Source of the DNA: Dehalococcoidia bacterium
GTDB lineage: Bacteria > Chloroflexota > Dehalococcoidia > Tepidiformales > Tepidiformaceae
NCBI GenBank assembly: GCA_022827945.1
Contig: JAJEIT010000072.1
Span: 22,441 to 86,440, forward strand
Length of the DNA stretch: 64,000 nucleotides
Reading direction: 5' to 3'
Below are positions 16,307 to 23,564 of this stretch, one piece after another. The position numbers were made by a program, and so were the translations under genes. The notes beneath the pieces were generated by a model. That model ran no database searches and was not told the origin of the DNA. It worked only from the letters and a program-made list of their open reading frames with translations. Each line of letters starts with the position of its first letter. The first letter of the stretch is position 1.

Positions 16307-17287
16307 TTACCCGGAAGCGGTGCGCAGCGCCTCCGCCGTGCGCCGCGTGAACCCGAGGAAGCCGCCCGTCCCGATCGCCACCATGTTCAGGCCGTAGTTG
16401 CGCCCTTCGTTGAACACCTTCAGCGTCGCGATGTTCGCGCAGGCCGCCTTGAAGTAGTTGAAAATCTCCCAGTAGAGCAGCTCGTCACCGCCGATCTCGA
16501 ACTCCTCCACCTCCCGCAGCAGGTCGAGGATCGGCTCCGGCGGCCCGAACATCCGACCCTTGATGTAGGCGAAAAACGCCACGTCTTCCATCGGGTCGCC
16601 CAGGTTCGACCACTCCCAGTCGACGTGGGCCATGATCTTCCCTTCGTGCAGGATGAAGTTCCCGGCGCTCAGGTCGCCGTGGTTGAGGCGCACCGGTCGC
16701 TTCGGCTCCGGGATGTTGCGGCGCAGCCACGCGATCGCCTCTTCCAGCAGCGGCTCCCGCACGTAGCGGTAGCGCTCGTAGCGATCCGTCCACAGATCGA
16801 GCTGCTCCAGCGTGCTCTGGCGGGTGTCCTTCGGGATGCCGAGCTCGTGCAGGCCAAGTTCCTCGCACGAGTGGCGGTGCATCTCCCCGATCGACTTGAT
16901 GTAGGTGCGCAGGATCGTCTGCGCCTTTTCGGGCTCCGCCAGGTAGCCGAAGCCCCCGTCCCCCTCCACCCGCTCCGTGACCATGAAGGGGTAGCCGAAC
17001 CACTGCGGATCCTCCACCAGCCAGCGTGGTTTCGGCACCGGCACCGGCCCCCCGTGCAGCGCCTGCAGCAGCTTGAACTCCGGCTCGCTGGAGGTGCCCA
17101 GCACGCCCCCCTGCTCGATGCGGAAGACGAGCTCGGCCTCGTCCGGCTGGTCCGTCTTCACCACCAGCGTCTCCCGCGACTGCCCCGAGGCGAGGCGTTT
17201 CAACTCCACCACCTGCACCGGCTTGCCGAGCGCATGGGAGAGGAAGGCGGCCGCGTCGTCCTTGCGAACCTCCGGCTGGTACGGCAT
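16307..17287 (-). CDS. Phosphotransferase family protein (APH-like)
   Basis: 326 residues with an aminoglycoside-phosphotransferase/choline-kinase fold. The catalytic loop is LNHGDLSAGNFIL, containing the Asp base, and the metal-binding Asp lies in HVDWEWSNLGDP. The N-terminal lobe has RLASGQSRETLVV in place of the usual glycine loop. Relatives usually sit in lipid or acyl-CoA catabolic clusters and their substrate is unknown. The GGAGGTAGGCG ribosome-binding site overlaps the end of the upstream gene, so the two are coupled. Confidence 0.88.
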   Translation of the reverse strand: MPYQPEVRKDDAAAFLSHALGKPVQVVELKRLASGQSRETLVVKTDQPDEAELVFRIEQGGVLGTSSEPEFKLLQALHGGPVPVPKPRWLVEDPQWFGYPFMVTERVEGDGGFGYLAEPEKAQTILRTYIKSIGEMHRHSCEELGLHELGIPKDTRQSTLEQLDLWTDRYERYRYVREPLLEEAIAWLRRNIPEPKRPVRLNHGDLSAGNFILHEGKIMAHVDWEWSNLGDPMEDVAFFAYIKGRMFGPPEPILDLLREVEEFEIGGDELLYWEIFNYFKAACANIATLKVFNEGRNYGLNMVAIGTGGFLGFTRRTAEALRTASG

Positions 17288-17290
17288 CGC

Positions 17291-17758
17291 CTACCTCCGC
17301 TGCCTTCCCGGGTAGCTGAACCCGATCGGCTGCCAGAACTCCGCCTGCCGCGTGGCGATCTCCATCAGGTCGTCCGTGATCCCGAGGCGGTCCGCGGGGA
17401 GGTCGTGGAAGCCGTACTCCCCCTGCTCGTAGGCCGCGTGGATCGCGTCGGTGATCGCCTGGCGCAGGGCCTCGTTGTGCTCGCGCAGCCCCTCCAGCCC
17501 CTCATCCGCCGGCCGCGCCGGCGCCGCCACCGCGTCCTCCCCGAGGGCGGCGTTCGCCTTCGCGAGCACGCCCTCGAGCCTGGCGTTCTCGCCTGCCAGG
17601 AAATCCGGCTCGCGCTCCGTTCGGCCCTCCAGGTGCTGCAGCATGAGCGCCATCTGCGTGCCCATCGCCTGCGCCCAGTCGGATTGCAGCTCCGGGATGA
17701 GCACGTCTTCGAGCACGTTACGCATGCCCACGATCAGCTCGTCGCTCGTCGGTCGCAC
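17291..17758 (-). CDS. Hypothetical protein coupled to the phosphotransferase
   Basis: 155 residues from GTG 17758 with a GGAGGG site. It is strongly helical. The N-terminal part (TSDELIVGMRNVLEDVLIP) recalls the short DUF6285-type proteins often found beside APH-like kinases, but the similarity is too weak for a firm call. Its stop is three bases before the phosphotransferase start, so it is probably a partner or regulator of that enzyme. Confidence 0.65.
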   Translation of the reverse strand: MRPTSDELIVGMRNVLEDVLIPELQSDWAQAMGTQMALMLQHLEGRTEREPDFLAGENARLEGVLAKANAALGEDAVAAPARPADEGLEGLREHNEALRQAITDAIHAAYEQGEYGFHDLPADRLGITDDLMEIATRQAEFWQPIGFSYPGRQRR

Positions 17759-17879
17759 GCTTGCTTCCCTCCACGCGCCGGGGGCTCGGCCCGCCCCTGC
17801 GGCAGGCCCCGGATAATACCCGCGCCTCCCCCCAGCCGCTCCCTTCCCCCCCGGTTAGTTGATAAGGACAGGTGACGAA

Positions 17880-17898
17880 AGCGCTTATGCGCTATAGT
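17880..17898 (+). promoter_or_regulatory. Promoter region of the HU gene
   Basis: TATAGT at 17893-17898 is a good -10 for the HU gene. It overlaps the palindrome AGCGC-TTAT-GCGCT (17880-17893), a possible operator. No clear -35 lies 17 bases upstream. The leader to ATG 17937 carries AGGAGGG. Confidence 0.55.
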
Positions 17899-17936
17899 CT
17901 TTCATCAGTTTCGACTGTTCAGGAGGGCAGATTGCC

Positions 17937-18224
17937 ATGAACAAGACCGAGATGGTGGCCGCACTGGCCAGGAAGACCGAGATCACGCAGTCCAAGGCTG
18001 CTGAGGTCGTCGACGCGATCTTCAGCACCGTTCCCGGGCAGGGCCTCATCGCAGGCGAGCTCCAGGGGGGCGGCGAGGTCTCCATCGGCGGCTTTGGGAA
18101 GTTCGAGACGCGTGAGCGGGGCGCCCGCATGGGCCGCAATCCCGCCACCGGCGCGACCATCCAGATCGCCGCCAAGCGCGCCCCCGCCTTCAAGGCCGCC
18201 AAGAACCTGAAGGACTCCATCTAG
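17937..18224 (+). CDS. hup: HU family DNA-binding protein
   Basis: 95 residues, standard for HU. MNKTEMVAALARKTEITQSK opens the helical dimerisation body, GGGEVSIGGFGKFETRERGAR leads into the beta arms, and GRNPATGATIQI is the arm tip that contacts DNA. The C-terminal AKRAPAFKAAKNLKD closes the body. It compacts and bends the nucleoid. AGGAGGG precedes ATG 17937. Confidence 0.96.
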   Translation: MNKTEMVAALARKTEITQSKAAEVVDAIFSTVPGQGLIAGELQGGGEVSIGGFGKFETRERGARMGRNPATGATIQIAAKRAPAFKAAKNLKDSI

Positions 18225-18279
18225 GGGCAGTCCAGCGGGTGGGGCGGCGCCGCTCGATACCAGGAGCCGCCTCACCCAT

Positions 18280-18304
18280 CCGGTCTCACTTCCGCTGAGA
18301 CCGG
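18280..18304 (+). terminator. Hairpin downstream of the HU gene
   Basis: CCGGTCTCA at 18280-18288 pairs perfectly with TGAGACCGG at 18296-18304 across a seven-base loop, 55 bases after the HU stop. No T-run follows, so it may be a weak terminator or an RNA-stabilising stem. Confidence 0.5.
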
Positions 18305-18345
18305 CCGCCACTCCCACAACCGCGGTCGGCGGTACGATCGTGCCC

Positions 18346-18723
18346 ATGACGAGGGTCACGGCTCCCCGCGGCGCACGGCGCGTGCTTCTCGGCCCGCTCT
18401 GGCAGTGGGCCGTCATCATCGCCGTCATCGTGCCGCTGGCGGTCGCGTTCGCCGCCTGGGGCGGCGCCTTCAACGCCACCGCCGAGAACGTCGCCCGGCA
18501 CGCCCTGCGCGCCTGGTCGATCGTGCTCTTCAGCGCCTCCATAGCCTGGCTGGCGCTCGTGCTCCCCGGAGTGGTGCTCAGCACCATCGCCGCGCGCCGC
18601 CGCGGGACTCCCGGCCTCGTGGGGCAGGGCGCCTCCCTCTTCTGGGTCGGCGTCTCCCTTGTCGTGATTGCGCTGGCGGGCTCGATCGCGGTCTGGCTCG
18701 GGCTGGGCGGCTGGCCCCGCTAG
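18346..18723 (+). CDS. Hypothetical three-span membrane protein
   Basis: 125 residues with three hydrophobic segments (about residues 18-40, 58-80 and 98-120), short loops and a basic N-terminus. I recognise no family. TACGAT lies at 18333-18338, seven bases before ATG 18346, with no ribosome-binding site, so the message is probably leaderless. A GTG at 18340 is an alternative start. Its stop TAG shares the CTAG at 18720-18723 with the convergent MmcQ/YjbR-type gene. Confidence 0.7.
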   Translation: MTRVTAPRGARRVLLGPLWQWAVIIAVIVPLAVAFAAWGGAFNATAENVARHALRAWSIVLFSASIAWLALVLPGVVLSTIAARRRGTPGLVGQGASLFWVGVSLVVIALAGSIAVWLGLGGWPR

Positions 18724-19094
18724 GACCGGTCCGAGTCGAACGCGGCCACCAACCGCTTCGGCGCGATCAGCCGCCAGGAGTCCTCCACCAGCTCCACCAC
18801 CTCGTCCCAGTCCACCTCCCCGTCGACCCGCAGCCCCACCCATCCCCGCGGCCCCACGTAGGCCGGCACGAAGAAGCGTTCCGGGGCCGCCTCCACCAGC
18901 AGATCCCGCACGCCCTCCTCGGGCTTCAGCCACAGCGCGACGCGCCCGTCCCCGTGGTGGTTGTCGGCGAAATGCGCGAACAGCTTCCCCCGCACCCGGA
19001 ACGTGGGCATCCCCCACGCCTCTTTCTCCTCCGCTTCCGGCAGCGCGAGGCAGATCGCCCGCACCTGCTCCAGCGTCTCCGCCGGCTCCGCCAT
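18720..19094 (-). CDS. MmcQ/YjbR family DNA-binding protein
   Basis: 124 residues from ATG 19094. LALPEAEEKEAWGMPTFRV followed by GKLFAHF and a central beta-sheet is the MmcQ/YjbR (double-wing) signature. The wider family is described as DNA-binding but few members are tested. It starts two bases after the stop of the MaoC-like gene. Its own stop overlaps that of the membrane-protein gene on the other strand. Confidence 0.82.
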   Translation of the reverse strand: MAEPAETLEQVRAICLALPEAEEKEAWGMPTFRVRGKLFAHFADNHHGDGRVALWLKPEEGVRDLLVEAAPERFFVPAYVGPRGWVGLRVDGEVDWDEVVELVEDSWRLIAPKRLVAAFDSDRS

Positions 19095-19096
19095 CC

Positions 19097-19513
19097 CTAC
19101 GGGTCGAACTCCACCTGCACGTTGCCCCGCACGGAAGGCTGCCCGTCCTCCATGAGCGTGACCACTTCCAGGTCCACGAGCTTCCGCCCGTCCTCCTCCC
19201 GCTTGTCCACCACCCGTCCCGCGACCATGAGCGGGTTCCCCGCGAAATCGGGCCGCCGGTACGCGACGCGGACGCTCCGCACCGTTGCCCCCTGCCCCGC
19301 CCAGTCGCTGGCGTAGCTCGTGATCCACGCCAGCTTCATCAGCCCCGGCACCACCGCCCCGCGAAACCCCTCGCGCTGCGCCGTCGCCGAGTCGCTGAAG
19401 CGGCTCTTCGTCGCCGGATCCTGGCCCATGAAGCGAAGTGCGTCGTCCTCGGTCGGCGTGCGATCCAGCGGCTCCAGCTCGTCGTCGATGTTCACCTCTT
19501 CGAAGCTGGCCAT
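19097..19513 (-). CDS. MaoC-like hot-dog dehydratase
   Basis: 138 residues from ATG 19513 with a GAGGAGG site. The segment VVPGLMKLAWITSYASDW and the preceding AQREGFRGA match the hydratase region of MaoC/FAS1-type hot-dog proteins, though the canonical catalytic DxxxxH pair is not clear. RRPDFAGNPLMVAGRV is the second sheet. It may hydrate enoyl-CoA or act as an acyl-binding partner. The operon continues into the MmcQ/YjbR-type gene. Confidence 0.72.
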   Translation of the reverse strand: MASFEEVNIDDELEPLDRTPTEDDALRFMGQDPATKSRFSDSATAQREGFRGAVVPGLMKLAWITSYASDWAGQGATVRSVRVAYRRPDFAGNPLMVAGRVVDKREEDGRKLVDLEVVTLMEDGQPSVRGNVQVEFDP

Positions 19514-19649
19514 TGCGTCCTCCTCGCGCTCACGGTGACGATGATACGGACGCGCGCAACCCCGCACCGCCCCGGATCACGTTGACCGTTGTCGCGGGCC
19601 GCTGTCACGCTGGATGCCCGTCCCCGCTCACCCTCCTCCCGGAGGCCCG

Positions 19650-20081
19650 ATGGAAAGCGCCGAACCGTTTCGCCTGCTGGTGATCTGCACCGGAAACCGC
19701 GCCCGCTCCCAGATGGCGCACGGCTGGCTGCAGTCCCTCGGCGGGGACCGCATCGCGGTGTCGAGCGCCGGCATCCAACCCAAGACCGTGCACCCGATCG
19801 CCATCCGCGTCATGGCCGAGGTCGGGATCGACATCTCCGGGCACACCTCCGACCACGTCGACCGCTACCTCGAGGCTGACTTCGACCTCGTGCTGACCGT
19901 CTGCGACGCCGCCCGTGAGGCCTGTCCCGTCTTCCCCGGCGCGAAACGGACGCTCCATCGGGCGTTCGAGGACCCCGACTACCCCTGGATGACCGACGAG
20001 GAGATGACCGACGTGTTCCGCGGTATCCGCGACGCGATCGGCACGTTCAGCCGCGAGCTGCTGGCGTCGGAGCTGGCGTAG
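19650..20081 (+). CDS. arsC: Low-molecular-weight phosphatase-type arsenate reductase (ArsC-like)
   Basis: 143 residues from ATG 19650 with GGAGG four bases upstream. The P-loop CTGNRARSQMAHGWL has the nucleophilic Cys and the Cx5R arrangement. SSAGIQPKTVHPIAIRVM and the acidic DPDYPW segment complete the fold. Thioredoxin-coupled ArsC enzymes reduce arsenate to arsenite. No arsR or arsB lies nearby, so a role as a protein-tyrosine phosphatase cannot be excluded. Confidence 0.85.
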   Translation: MESAEPFRLLVICTGNRARSQMAHGWLQSLGGDRIAVSSAGIQPKTVHPIAIRVMAEVGIDISGHTSDHVDRYLEADFDLVLTVCDAAREACPVFPGAKRTLHRAFEDPDYPWMTDEEMTDVFRGIRDAIGTFSRELLASELA

Positions 20082-20183
20082 CCGGCGACGGCAAGCCCGC
20101 ATCCCGTTGACCGCCCGCCCGCCCCTCTGCGACCCTACTCGCGCATGGCCCGAATTTCCCGGCGTCGTGTCCCGGAGGACTCC

Positions 20184-21539
20184 ATGGAAGACGCCCTTAT
20201 CGAGCAGCTGAAGAGCGAGATTCGCTACGAGTTCTCCCGCGAGGGTCCCCCCGAGGGTTTCCCGAAATTCCCCGACATCCCCGGCGGCCGCTACACCGAC
20301 CCCGAGTTCTTCGAGCTTGAGCAGCAGCGCCTCTGGCCCCGAACCTGGCTGTTCGCGGGGCGGCAGGAAGATCTGCCCGAGGTCGGCAGCTACTGGCTCT
20401 TCGAGTCGCTGCGCGACACGCCCGTCGTCCTCGTCCGCGATGCCGGCATGCGCATCCGCGCCTTCCGCAACGAGAGCCCGAACAACGCCCCGCTCGTGCC
20501 CTGGCACGACGACAGCGCCCTCAGGACCGAGGTCGAGTTCGACGCTCCCGGCAAGCTCTTCCGCCAGCAGCACTTCCCCCGCCGCACCCTCCCCGACGGC
20601 GTCCTCCGCTGCCAGCGCCGCGGCTGGGCCTACGACACGAACGGCCAGCTCGTCGACGTGCCCTTCGGCGAGCAGCTCGACGCCATCCCCTACGAAGACC
20701 GCAGCCTCACCGAGTACCGCTGCGAGGTCTGGGACGGCTGGGTCTTCGTGAACCAGGATCCCGACGCCATGCCCCTCATCGAGTGGCTCGGCCCCATCGC
20801 CCGCCAGATGGCCCAGTTCCAGGGCGAGAACCTGCGCCTCTTCGAGAAGGACTCGCTCGTCATCAGCTGCAACTGGAAGGTCACCGTCGAGGCCTTCCAG
20901 GAGGTCTACCACTTCAAGCACATCCACCAGAAGGAAGGCGTCACCATGCTCGACCAGCGGGGCGCCACCATGGGGGTCTTCCCCCACGGGCACTCGCGCA
21001 TGATCACGCCCATCACCAAGCGCGCCGCCGCCGCGTCCGGGATGGAGGACGCCCTCGACTGGAAGCCCGGCGGAGGCATGATGCGCGGCTTCGGCGACAT
21101 GGGGCCGATCCGCGAGATCGACACCGTCGTCCCCATGGTCAGCTGCACCAGCACCGCCTTCAGCATCTTCCCTAACCTCATCACCCCCGTGGGCAGCACC
21201 GGCATGCCCTTCCTCCTCTGCTGGCCGATCGACATCGGTCACACGCTCTTCGAATGGGTCACCTTCATGAACGACTGGGGCGACGACGACGATCCCGCCA
21301 TCGTCCAGATGCGCGCCGACCGCCTCCACCAGCGCACCGTCGTGATGGAGGAGGACACCCGCAACATGACGCCCATGCAGAAGTCGCTCGACTCCCCCGG
21401 CCTCATCGGCATCCCCGTCAGCTACCAGGAGCGCCGCATCTGGCACTGCGCCGAGACGCTCGACCGCGTCATCGGCCCCGAGCGTCTCCCCGAGCACCTG
21501 CGCGTGCCCCAGCTCCTCGAGCCCTACCTCGAGCGCTAG
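20184..21539 (+). CDS. Aromatic-ring-hydroxylating oxygenase alpha-like protein lacking Rieske ligands
   Basis: 451 residues from ATG 20184, chosen over ATG 20145 because GGAGG stands five bases upstream. The overall frame is that of a Rieske oxygenase alpha subunit: WPRTWLFAGRQEDLPEVGSY, then the Rieske region, then NWKVTVEAFQEVYHFKHIH with the mononuclear iron pair His243/His248 and an acidic EEDT later on. The Rieske sites are altered: NVCRHRG is replaced by NESPNNAP (residues 96-103) and CPYHGW by CQRRGW (143-148). Three of the four [2Fe-2S] ligands are gone. Activity, if any, must use electrons by another route. Confidence 0.85.
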   Translation: MEDALIEQLKSEIRYEFSREGPPEGFPKFPDIPGGRYTDPEFFELEQQRLWPRTWLFAGRQEDLPEVGSYWLFESLRDTPVVLVRDAGMRIRAFRNESPNNAPLVPWHDDSALRTEVEFDAPGKLFRQQHFPRRTLPDGVLRCQRRGWAYDTNGQLVDVPFGEQLDAIPYEDRSLTEYRCEVWDGWVFVNQDPDAMPLIEWLGPIARQMAQFQGENLRLFEKDSLVISCNWKVTVEAFQEVYHFKHIHQKEGVTMLDQRGATMGVFPHGHSRMITPITKRAAAASGMEDALDWKPGGGMMRGFGDMGPIREIDTVVPMVSCTSTAFSIFPNLITPVGSTGMPFLLCWPIDIGHTLFEWVTFMNDWGDDDDPAIVQMRADRLHQRTVVMEEDTRNMTPMQKSLDSPGLIGIPVSYQERRIWHCAETLDRVIGPERLPEHLRVPQLLEPYLER

Positions 21540-21949
21540 GCCTTGCCCGCTGGCTCCGAGAAGTTCAGGAGATTCCCGTCCGGGTCCCGGACGATGAAGC
21601 CGGTGAGTCCCCACGGCTTCGTCTCAAGCGGCCGGCAGAATTCCACGTCCCTGCCGGCGTACTCCCCGTACAGTCCCTCGACGTCGTCGACCTCGAGGTA
21701 GGCAGCCAGCAGCTCATGCCGCTCCGCCGCCTCGCGGTCCAGCACCGGCGCCTCGACAAGCCGCATGTTCAGGCGCACAGCGTCCCGCGAGAACTGCGCG
21801 TACACGGGCGGGTCGCCGAACAGGAAGCGGACCTCGAAGCCGAGCTGCTCCCCGTAGTACCGCGCTGCCCGCTCCATGTCGCCGGTGAACAGCTGCGGAT
21901 AGGCAGCCGTCAGCCGCGCCGCCCCCGTGGATTCCTCCGGTGCGCCCAT
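21536..21949 (-). CDS. VOC family (glyoxalase/bleomycin-resistance) protein
   Basis: 137 residues. TAAYPQLFTGDMERAARYYG opens the first beta-alpha-beta-beta-beta module. GFIVRDPDGNLLNF closes the second with the metal-ligand Glu position replaced by Asn. Members are dioxygenases, isomerases or antibiotic-binding proteins, and this one cannot be assigned further. Its stop overlaps that of the oxygenase-like gene in a shared CTAG. Confidence 0.85.
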   Translation of the reverse strand: MGAPEESTGAARLTAAYPQLFTGDMERAARYYGEQLGFEVRFLFGDPPVYAQFSRDAVRLNMRLVEAPVLDREAAERHELLAAYLEVDDVEGLYGEYAGRDVEFCRPLETKPWGLTGFIVRDPDGNLLNFSEPAGKA

Positions 21950-21979
21950 CCGTAACCCTTCGGGTCGCGACTGGCCGGG

Positions 21980-23434
21980 TCAGCCGGCCTGCGACCGCGT
22001 GGACGCCAGCTCGCGCTCCTGCCGGGGTGCGACCAGCGGCAGCTGGTCCTGCACGTCCATCGGGTAGCTGTCCGTGAAGCAGCCGTTGCAGAGGGAGCCC
22101 GCCGGCCGGCGCGTTGCCCGCACCAGGCCGTCGACGCTCAGGTAGCCCAGCGAGTCCGCCGCGATGTGCTCGCGGATCTCCGGCACCGACTTGTTGGCCG
22201 CGATCAGCTCCGAGCGCGTGGCCATGTCCACCCCCAGGTGGCAGGGGGCGATGATCGGCGGCGAGGCGATGCGCACGTGCACCTCCTTCGCCCCCGCCCG
22301 GCGCAGCAGCTCCATCACCCGCGGCTTCGTCGTCGCCCGCACGATGGAGTCGTCCACCACCACCACCCGCCGCCCGTCCAGCACCTCGCGCATCGCGTTC
22401 AGCTTCAGCGCCACGCCCGCGTCGCGGATGCGCTGGTCCGGCTGGATGAACGTGCGCCCCACGTAGCGGTTCTTCACGAGCCCGTCGCGATACTGGAGCC
22501 CCGCTTCCCGCGCGAATCCGATCGCCGCCGGAATGCCCGAGTCGGGCACGCCGATGACGAGGTCGGCGCTCGGCGGAGGGGGCTGCTCCCTCGCCAGCTC
22601 CTCCCCCAGCCGCTCCCGCGCCAGGTAGATCAGCTCGCCCGAGAGCCGGCTGTCCGGCCGCGCGAAGTAGACGTACTCCAGCGTGCATCCCGCCGTCCGC
22701 TCCGACCTGCCCAGCGGGAAGAAGCTGCGGATGCCCGACTCGTCGACCTGGATCACCTCGCCCGGCTCCACCTCCCGCTCGATCGTCGCCCCCAGGTGCT
22801 CCAGCGCGCAGGTCTCCGAGGCTGCGATCCACCCCTCCCCCAGCCGCCCCAGGCAGAGCGGGCGTACCCCGAGGGGGTCGCGCACCGCGAACAGCGTGTC
22901 CGGCGTCATGATCGTGAGCGAGTACGCCCCGCTCACCCGGCGCATCATGTAGTGGAAACGTTCCTCCCACGTGCCCGCGGGCGCCAGCGTCAGCAGGTGC
23001 GCGATCAGTTCCGTGTCGGCCGTGCCGTGCAGCTCCACGCCCATGGCCGCCACGTCCTCGCGCAGCACCTCGGCGTTGACCAGGTTCCCGTTGTGCGCGA
23101 CCGCAATCTCCGCGCCGGTCTCGCGGTCATGGACGACGATTGGCTGCGCGTTGCGCGCCAGCGATCCGCCGGCGGTGCTGTAGCGGGTGTGCCCGATGGC
23201 GACATGCCCCTGCAGGCGCGCCAGGTCGGGCTCGTCGAACACCTGCGACACCAGCCCCATGCCCGTCCGCAGGCGTACCGGGCCACCATCGCTCGTGGCG
23301 ATGCCGGCGCTCTCCTGGCCGCGGTGCTGGAGCGAGTAAAGCCCGTAGAAGGTAAGCCGAGCGACGTCCTCTCCCGGCCCGTAGACGCCGAAGACGCCAC
23401 AGGCCTCGCGCGGATGGTCGCTGCCGTCGCTCAA
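21980..23434 (-). CDS. purF: Amidophosphoribosyltransferase
   Basis: 484 residues. It makes 5-phosphoribosylamine from PRPP and glutamine, the first step of purine synthesis. A short propeptide precedes the catalytic Cys in REACGVFGVYG (Ntn hydrolase). The PRPP-binding loop is VVVVDDSIVRATT. Cys residues for an iron-sulphur cluster appear in IIAPCHLGVDM and SLCNGCF, as in the Bacillus-type enzyme. The start appears to be TTG 23434, eleven codons before the catalytic Cys, which is the normal propeptide length. Confidence 0.95.
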   Translation of the reverse strand: MSDGSDHPREACGVFGVYGPGEDVARLTFYGLYSLQHRGQESAGIATSDGGPVRLRTGMGLVSQVFDEPDLARLQGHVAIGHTRYSTAGGSLARNAQPIVVHDRETGAEIAVAHNGNLVNAEVLREDVAAMGVELHGTADTELIAHLLTLAPAGTWEERFHYMMRRVSGAYSLTIMTPDTLFAVRDPLGVRPLCLGRLGEGWIAASETCALEHLGATIEREVEPGEVIQVDESGIRSFFPLGRSERTAGCTLEYVYFARPDSRLSGELIYLARERLGEELAREQPPPPSADLVIGVPDSGIPAAIGFAREAGLQYRDGLVKNRYVGRTFIQPDQRIRDAGVALKLNAMREVLDGRRVVVVDDSIVRATTKPRVMELLRRAGAKEVHVRIASPPIIAPCHLGVDMATRSELIAANKSVPEIREHIAADSLGYLSVDGLVRATRRPAGSLCNGCFTDSYPMDVQDQLPLVAPRQERELASTRSQAG

Positions 23435-23564
23435 AGGCTCGTCCGCCCTTCGCGCGTGGCTTCCTCGCCTCGCACGCCCAGTATAGCGGCCATGCCCTGT
23501 GGGGCTATTCGGAGGGGCTACGCGAGCGACTGGCCGGCCCAGAGGCGCCGGCTCCGGGCAGGCC

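Noticed and set aside
19605..21614. 669-codon minus-strand open frame opposite arsC and the oxygenase-like gene
   Set aside because: It is compositionally a shadow; both plus-strand genes have ribosome-binding sites and recognisable motifs.
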